Of a DNA stretch of 31,868 nt, positions 6,043 through 15,100 are shown piece after piece. The position numbers and the translations under genes are program-made. The stretch comes from a virus. The notes under the pieces are model-generated. The model did not search any database. It was not told the DNA's origin and was given only the letters and a program-made list of their open reading frames with translations. Location: positions 1 through 31,868 of IMG/VR virus record IMGVR_UViG_3300028844_001889. One strand, written 5' to 3'. The stretch's first letter is position 1, and each line of letters starts with the position of its first letter.

Positions 6043-6122
6043 GATAGTATGTTCGATTATTTTATTAAGATTTAGTTTTGCATTGATTTAATGCGTAAAG
6101 TGGGTTCTATTGGCACTCTAAC

Positions 6123-9100
6123 TTAAGAGTCGTCATCAATTTGTTCTGATAATGCAGCATCAATATCTTTTTCTACTTGAGTTCTGTTTTTCTTAACTTC
6201 TTGTCCAATTCTATGTAATGGAATACCACTTAAGAAATCAAACCCCATTGATGGAGATTGATAAGTTCTGTATCCATCACGTAAAAGCCTACCAGCAGGT
6301 ACCCATGTAGCAAATTGATATTTCATAAAGTTATCCCACTCACCATTTAATAATGCACTAGCAGGTGCCAATACAAACCTACTAATAGGCGGCGTAACTA
6401 CCTGTAATGGAGCTAGTGAAGTATGAGGCCATGCACTGAAGAACGCTTTTTGTCTATCTTCTTTACTACCAAACAACCACTGAGATGTATCTTGCATCCA
6501 GGACATTGGTGGAGACAAAGCATATTCAAATATAGTACCAACAAATATACTAGCAAGAGCCATTGACATTAAGTCTGCAGTAAACTGTCTACTAAATCTT
6601 TGTTGTGCATCAGTATTCATTAAGAACTTAGTATAATTAGCTTCTTTATATAAATTTCTTCTACGTTTTACACTATTCCATGCATAAGGATGGAAACGTG
6701 TCATAACCCTACCTAATGAAGTATTAGAATAATTTGTTCTAAACGCTGAGTGATATATATACTGTGAAGCTTCAATACCTTTACGAGCCATTTCAATTAA
6801 GTATGGAGAATCCCAAGACATTTTTCCTTTTTCTATTAAAGGTAATGCTGTTTGTCTTGCATTTAAATAATGTGCTACAGCAGCAGTTCTTCTTAACATT
6901 CTTTCTGAGTATTGCATAGGTTTTGCACCTAATTGAACAGCAGTCTCTCCTACATTATATCTTTTCTGTAATTGATTAATAGTTAACTTTAATGCTTTTT
7001 CAGACTCTCTAGGGTTTTCACTTAACTCTGGATTTTCTCTTTCCCATTTACCAAAACGTTTAGCTAATGCTTCTGAAAATCTTTTTACTTGAGCTTTTTC
7101 TAATCCTTTTGTTAATCCTACCTCTTCTAGGTACATACCCTCCAACAAACCTTTTTGAACAAAAAATCTTTCAATATCTTTCATATTTTTAATAGGTATC
7201 TTTATTACTTTTCTAGTAATAGGGTCTACTCCTTCATAAGTAGCATTACCAAATATTTCACCTATTAGGTATTCTTCACTCAATGCTTTTCTAAATATAT
7301 CTCCACCTACATCAGCATATATATTAGTACCACCACCATAAAAGTTAGCTACCATTGTTTTTGGGTGAAACAATAGTGACATTAATTCATATCTACCTTC
7401 AAAAGTACTAAAAGCATTTAATCTTTGAGCTGTAGCCATTCTTCTTTCTGCTTCATTCATAACTACTTTTTCACCACTTATAGGGTCTTTTTTGCTTCTT
7501 AGTTCTTTAAAGAAAGAAAATTCACCTTCTTTCATTCCAAACGCTTTACCAAAGTTTTCTTCTATACTTCTTATAGTATTAACTGCAGCTTCATCACTTA
7601 CTACGTGAAACGCTGTTCCATATCTTTTAATCTTATTAATATTTTTAACATCGTTAAGTTTATTTGCTTCATTTAATCTGGCTTCTTGAATAGCTACTTC
7701 TAATTCTTTACCCTTTAAACCAGAGTCATAAATTCTATTTACATTTATAGCAATGTTATTATTTACTTTACGAATAAATTCTTTTTCACGATAATTAAGT
7801 TTTGAGCCATCTCTATTTTCTACCATTTTAGATTGGTTTAAATCAGCGGCAATGTACTGTTCTAATAATTTTTTTTGTTTAACTGTGTAACCATCTAAGT
7901 TTAAATCTACAAAACTATCTATACCAAGCTTAGTATTTAAACTTCTTCTCATGTAGTTACCCCAAGCTTGTGTATGCTCTATATCACCCATTGAATTTTT
8001 TCTTATAAATCTATCAATATAAGTCGTACCTCTTATGCTGCTAAAAGTATCAGTATAAGATTTAATAAACTGACTTGTATATTGGTCTAAAGCTTTACTT
8101 GTTTTTTCGTAACCTAATAAGATATGTTCACTTCTACTTTGATTACTACTGTTTACAAAAGCAGCAGGCATTGATTTATTATTAAACATTACTAAACGCT
8201 CGCTCATTCCAGTATCATTGTAAGACTGTACTGATAACATGTGAGTTTTTGAAGTTATAAATTCTTTTAAAGATTTCTTTTCAAATTCTTTTAAATTTCT
8301 ATTTTTAGCTTCAGAGGTAAGATATTCTACTTTAGTTTCTGGCATAAATGCGTTTACACCCCTTTTTTTAACATCTTTAATATGCTCTTGTGCTAAATAT
8401 TTAATATGATTTTCTATATTTTTAGAATTACCAGTATGATTACTCCAACCTATTTGAGGCCAATAAACACTTACTTCTCCATTTTTATCTACAACTTGAT
8501 TGATAGGTCTAAATTTATTTTCACTCTGTAATTTTTTCAAATATTCTATAGCTACCTTTGGAACAGGTTTTTTCTTGTCTACAAAATCTTGTACATCTAA
8601 TTTTAAATCTCTATTAACCATTTCTCTTAATGAATGATGGTGCATAATATATTGTAATTGATTCATACCAAGCATGTTTTTTGCAGTAGAATCAAGACTA
8701 ATTGATTTTTCTAATATATTTCTAAACAATTTAAGAAGCTTACCATCCGTTATAAACCCTGTATCTTTGCTTAAAACTTTATTTACAAATTCTTTTTTAG
8801 GTTGAGTTATATTACCCACTTTTTCCATACCACGTTCACTATTTTCTTTATACCATTCCAAATAAGAATCAGTAGCTTTGTTTAACTCTGTTATATAATC
8901 ACGCACAGATATAGTTTTTAAATTACCAAGATTGTTAACATCTTTAATAACTATTTTATTGTCAGTAAGCAATTCAATTTCTTTTAATTCTAATTTTGCT
9001 CTTTCAAAAGCAGCGTCATAATAATCTTTAGTAAATCTATCAGCTTTTACATTGCTTTCTCTGTGTTTAGCTTGCCTAAATTCTGTTGCTATAGTTTCTA

Positions 9101-12100
9101 ATTCTAAATCAAATCTTTTTAGATTGTTATCTCCTGATTCTTTAAAATCAAAAATAGCTTGTTTTCTTTTTTTCTCATGGTCTTGTAAAGCAGCTGCTAC
9201 ACGTTTACCGTGGTCTATTACATCAACATTTAATTCAATAGTATTTATAGGAGTAATAACTTGTTTCAAGTTTGTTTCCCCACTTATTCTATCGTAAATT
9301 GGAATATTGTTTTTTTGATATGACAACATTTCTCTTTTTTGTAATTGATATAAACCTACGCTATTGTAAAACCAATAATGAACTCCCCTATTAAATGGAG
9401 ATTTCTTTTTAGCAGCATTAACTTCAATAGGGTTTCCAGCATCTTTTATACCTTGTATTTTTTCAAACATTTTAATACGACTTGTAAGTCTACTATCTGT
9501 ATCAATATATATATCTTGTACCATTCTAGTAAACGCTTCAAACTCTAAAGGTGTCATTTGACCCATTTCTACCCCTAAACGAGCTTTACCTTTTACTCCT
9601 ATATTACTAAAAAACTCTGCTACATTACCTTCTAAGTCCATTAAAAGTCTTGGGTTTTTATCAATTAAACCTTTCCAAGTTTCTAATAAATCTGCTTGAG
9701 TTTTAGTTATTGCTGCTACTTCTCCTTCTTTAAACCTACTTTTAGTTAAATCGTATATTTTAACCATTTCTTGCGGGTTGTCCATAAACACAGCTTGTTC
9801 TTTTATTGATTTGTTTGATACTTTAGATAAAATACTAGCTTCTGCTAAATCTTTAAATTTTAACTGAGACTCTGTGTTCTTTAAAATATTTAACATGTCA
9901 CTTAATTCTGATTGTTCAAACAAAATAGACATTTGGTCTTTGTCTTTATTAGAAGTTCTATTTAATTCTATCACAGGTTGAGTTCCATCTAAAGTTGCTT
10001 CAACTAACTTTGTGACTGTACTTCTTTTCCTAGTATCTTGTGAAGGCTCTGCTACTTTAACTTTGTTTTTTAAACTAGTAAAAGGTTTTACAGGTGGTAA
10101 GTCTAAATAAACAGAAACATTGTCAGCGTTAATAGTTGTAGCAGTATCAAATATATCTCTTATTTCACGCATAAATTCTTTTTTATGTGACATAGGAATA
10201 GATTCTTTTCTAAACAAAGAAGTGTTAAAAGAGCCTTGTTCTGTAGACCATCTGTTAAATTTATTAGCAACTTCATAAGCTTTTAGAGGATTAACGCCTG
10301 ACTTAATTTCACTACGGATTTCTTTTATATTGTTTCTACCGTACCTTTGAAGCTCTTGTATTTTTTTAGCTTTATTTTTACCAACAGCTTTTTGTAATTT
10401 TCTTGATTTAATTTTATATTCTAAATTTGTTATTTCTTTGTCAATATTTAACAAACGACCTTTTTCATCTTTTCTAATATCTGCAATATACTCTTGTTTT
10501 ACTCTTTCCATATATTTTTCAGTTCTACGATTTTGTATTTCTGGAAGAATATCTGATAATAAAGTTTTACTAAAAACATTACTTAATATAGCTTTTTGTT
10601 CTGGTTTTAATGTAGTTTTGCCAATATAAGAAAGTTCATTATCTCTATAAGATTTTATATTAGCATCTACATCAAAACCTTTTAAATATCCTTCTGATTG
10701 TAAACTATCATTTAAACGAACATCGTAAGAAAATTGCAACATATCAGCTATTTTAGCATCTATTAATTTTGGTTCAATACCACTGTTAAACAAACTAGTA
10801 CGAAGAACATTATAACGAACAGCAAGATTATTTAACGCAGCAACACTAGCTATTTGTTGTAAAATATGCTGTTCTTGATTTGCTAATTTATTAAATTCGC
10901 TTTCTTTAATTCCTTTATTTTCATTATATAGTTCTTGTATACGTCCTCCAATACGAGACTCCCACAGTTCTTTTAATTCTCTTACAGCTAATGTAGCAGC
11001 TTCTTTGTCTTTTCCAGAAATTTTATCAAAATACAATTCATTTAAAAGCAAATCATCTGACAATAAATTTTTCGTTTTTAAATGTCTATAAAAAGGTAGT
11101 TTTTTTATCTTAGCATGAGCTTTACCTAAATTAACAATAGTATTAGTATATTGACTAGGAGGTATTACACGAATATCTACAGAAACATTATCGTGTCTAG
11201 TTTGTGTAAAAGAATCTGCTATAATATCTGCAACATCTAATAAATGATTATTATAAATTTCACTACCATCAGCTGTTCTTTGAAATGCTTTTCTAAATGC
11301 TTCTGCAGCAATTCCTAATTCATTAAACACTAATTTATCGGCGCCTTCTCCATAACCCTTAGTTAAAGCTTTATTAAAATCGTACATTTTTGATAAATTA
11401 TCACTAATAGGTTTTCCTACAGAAACAAAACGAAATTTACTTTTATTTAAGATATCTTTCATTTTAAATGTTCTATATTCTCTTAAAGGTTCTTCTGTTT
11501 TTAAATTTTTAGGAAGACCTCTTGTGTACAATCCACTAACTTCTTGTTTTTTTGCATCTACTCCATTTTTAGCAATTATAAAACTATCTGCTAAATAATT
11601 TTTATATTCTCTATTTCCTTTACTTAAAGAGTCAATAACTTCTAATGACGGCAAAGCCATATCATCATATAGTTTTTTTTGTGCTCTAGTAAGTTCTCCA
11701 GTTCTTTTTTGAACTTTTGATACAACTTTATCTATTGCATCTTTTCCTTGTTTAGTTAAATTTCTAGTACCTATACCAGTATAGTTCGGAGTTGGTGTAG
11801 GAACATAATTAGATTTTTGTTTTTCAAATTCTTTTCCATTCCATTTATACCATGTATTGTCTTTTTGATTAAACACTTCAACTGGTATTCCCTTGTCTAT
11901 ACCCATTTGTACAGCCCAAGCAGTTCCTCCTTTTACTATTTTATTTCCAGGTAATAATTCGCTAACAGCTAAAACCATATCAGAATCTTTAACTTGTAAA
12001 TAATTTCTTCTTAATAAAGGTTGTCCCTTAAAATTTCTTTTAAGAGTTTCATTAGCTTTATTTAAAAATACATCAACTTCAGGACCAGCTTGACCAGCTA

Positions 12101-15100
12101 TAAATTCTTTAACTTTATGACCTTGTTTTCTAGCAGCTTTTGCCCATGCTTTATCTGCACCTACAGCAGCACCAGAATACATTGTAATATCTATACCGCT
12201 TTTAACATTTTGTTTTCCTAAACCTTGCATTAATATATTTTGGTTTTCTTTTACATCGCTTTTTATTTTATCAAACAAAGGCTTTAAACTTCTTACAAAA
12301 CTAATTTCTTTTCCTTCAGCAGAAAACAAACCTTTTTCGTTTTTAGAAAATAATTCATCTTTTAATAAATCCTTGTTTACATTAATTTTTTTAATACCTT
12401 CAACAGATGACGTTTCTAATACAAAGTCACTTGTAAATCTACTACCCATTTTAAAACCATTCCAATCTAATATTGGTTCTACTGAACTTCTATTCGGCCA
12501 AGGTAATTGTTTATTTGCAGTTGTATCATATAAAATAAAATGTTTTCTTATCATATCATTAAATTTATATTTTACAGGAGGATTAACAGAATTTTTACTT
12601 CCATCTAAATCTAAATTTAAAGAAATGTCAGATTCGTATTTATCAAAAAAGTTTAAATGGTCATCCAAAGTTTTTAATACAATTTTTTTAGATTTATCTT
12701 GAGGGTTTAAAACTGTTACACCCTTACCTTTATCACCTGTATTAATTCTTAAATGAATATCTCCATTAGAGTTAATAGGAAAAGAGTCATTAGAGTGTTT
12801 AATAAATGTAAATAAATCATTTACGTGTTTATTAAAGTTTGTACTTTGACCAATATTACCTGCTGCTATAGAATTTTGATACCCTTGATTGTATATTAAT
12901 TTTGGATTTGTTATATCGTAAACTTTTCTTAATTCATCAATATTTCTTTTGTATCCCCAATTAGGAAAAGCTTTAACATCTGTTTTATCAACAGGTTTTT
13001 CTGTAATTTTTTTAGGTTTAAATGCTGATGCAAAATCTTTTTCTGTTCCATGATAAATAGCAACAGCATCCCCGTCTGTATCTGCACCACCTAAACGTTC
13101 CATGTTTTTTGGGGTTACATGTACACCTTTGCCTGGTTGTCCACTAAAACCTGCAAATGTTAAATTTAAAACACCTTCTCTATTTCCTACTGGACTTCTA
13201 TTCATTACAAAGTTTTCCATTACATCTTTTAAGTTTTCTTTTAATTTAGTGTCTTTTGTGCTTTTATATTGATTCCAAAGCTCTTCTAAACTAACTGTTT
13301 TTCTTTTAAATGTTTTTCTAAGGGTTCCAAATATTTTAATTTTATCTTTTTTGTGTCCATCGTTTAACATAAAATTTTCATACGTTAAACCTTTGTTTCT
13401 TAATTTTCTCCATAAAGCAGCATCTTGACTTTGTAATCTAGGATAACTCATACCAGAAGGTACTCTTAAATTTGTAAGTCTATTTCTTGCATAGGTAGTA
13501 ATTGTTTGTTCTACATAACGTTTATTGCCGTGCATCATTAATACTAAAGGGTCGTAATCAAAGTTTACTAGTATATCATTAATACTATCTAAAGCTTTAA
13601 AATCAGCTTCTTGTTCTACAAAACCTCTTTCTACTATTTTCATGTACTCTTTTTCTCCGTACATAGATTTTAAAATAGAAACACCTAATTTACTGTTTGA
13701 ATTGTTGTTTAAAACTTCTATTACATCGTATAAATGTATATCTTGTAATTTAATTTTTTTACCATCAATAGTATCAAAATTTCCAGCTCCATATTTTTTA
13801 ACAGCATCTTTGTATTTTTTCATATAAGATTGACTACCGTCGATAGATTTATGAATCATTTTACGTTGTGCTGCTATAAATTTAGGAGAAGATTGAGCAT
13901 TTCTAATATCGGCTGCTCCTATATGCATTTGAATTGCATCTTTGTTAGGAACTTCTACCTCAGATGTAATAATACGAATGTTTTCAGGTTCTAATTCTAT
14001 AATTTCTGGCTTAACTTTAAATCTATAACTATCAGTTTTTTCATTATATGCTAATTCACCTATTTGATGTCTTGAATTAGTTTTTAAAGTTGATTCAAAA
14101 GCAATACCATCTAACTTTTGTAAACTACCAAAACGTTCCATTGCATCAGATGCTTGACGTTCTGCTTGTTTAATAATAACTAAACCTCTGTCATTTTTAA
14201 AATCAGCTTCTTTTTGTATCATAGCTTTAATATAATTTGTATCTTTGTTTGAACCTTTTGCTTCTTGCAAAACATCTCTCCAAGATTTCATCCAATGCAT
14301 ACCACCATCTGTAGTCATTTCTCCTGCTCTGTTAAAATTATCTTTAACAACAGCAATTCTTAATTTTCTACCTTTTAAATAATTATCTACATCTATTCTA
14401 TCTACTGTAGTTCCACCATGAAATGTTTTAGTATATTTTACAAAATCTATAACATTTTTATATAAAGGTTCAGCTCCTGATTTATTATATCTTGCTTCTT
14501 TTCCTGTACCTACAATAAATCCTTGATGTCTATTAAATGCTTTAGTCCATTGAGATAAGGTGACATCATTTAAATTTTGTGGTAACATACCAGCATCTTG
14601 TAATAAATAAGTAGCTCTAGATATTTTTTCTTTGTAATACAAGTCTGGATTTTTCCAAAAAGGACTTTCATATACAGGAGGTAAATCAATTTCGTTTTGC
14701 TCGTTTATTCTTTTTAATACTGATTTTTTAACCATCGGTGAACTAATATCAGTAATACTATGTTTTAATAATTTAGGCGGTAATAACTTACCTCCAAATC
14801 CAGCTTTTTGTCTAGCAAGAAAAGAATTAGTATTATACATATATTCTGTTTTATAAAATCCAGACCTAAACCAATTTAATAGTTCTTTACTAATAGGCAT
14901 TTCTACTATAGGTCTTGTTACAAAACTATTATTAGATGAATGCGTATAGTATACAAAACGTTGATTGTTCTTTTGTAAATTAGCAGATATTTCTTCTACT
15001 GCTGTAGGAGTAGTTGATACTTGATTAGCTCTTTTTAAATCTTTGTTTACATCTTTTAAATGTAAAATAATTTCAAAATTATCGCCTTTCATTTTATTGT

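Noticed and set aside
11340-11460. Second SLOG-like copy (FRFVSVGKP...GYGEGADK) in the giant protein
   Set aside because: The GEGAD string resembles the first domain's loop, but the remaining strand/helix pattern and RN/DSD motifs are absent.
12373-12702. 109-aa + strand ORF within the giant gene
   Set aside because: Antisense to conserved-looking giant protein sequence; Phe/Leu/Ser-rich, as expected for reverse reading of AT-rich coding DNA.
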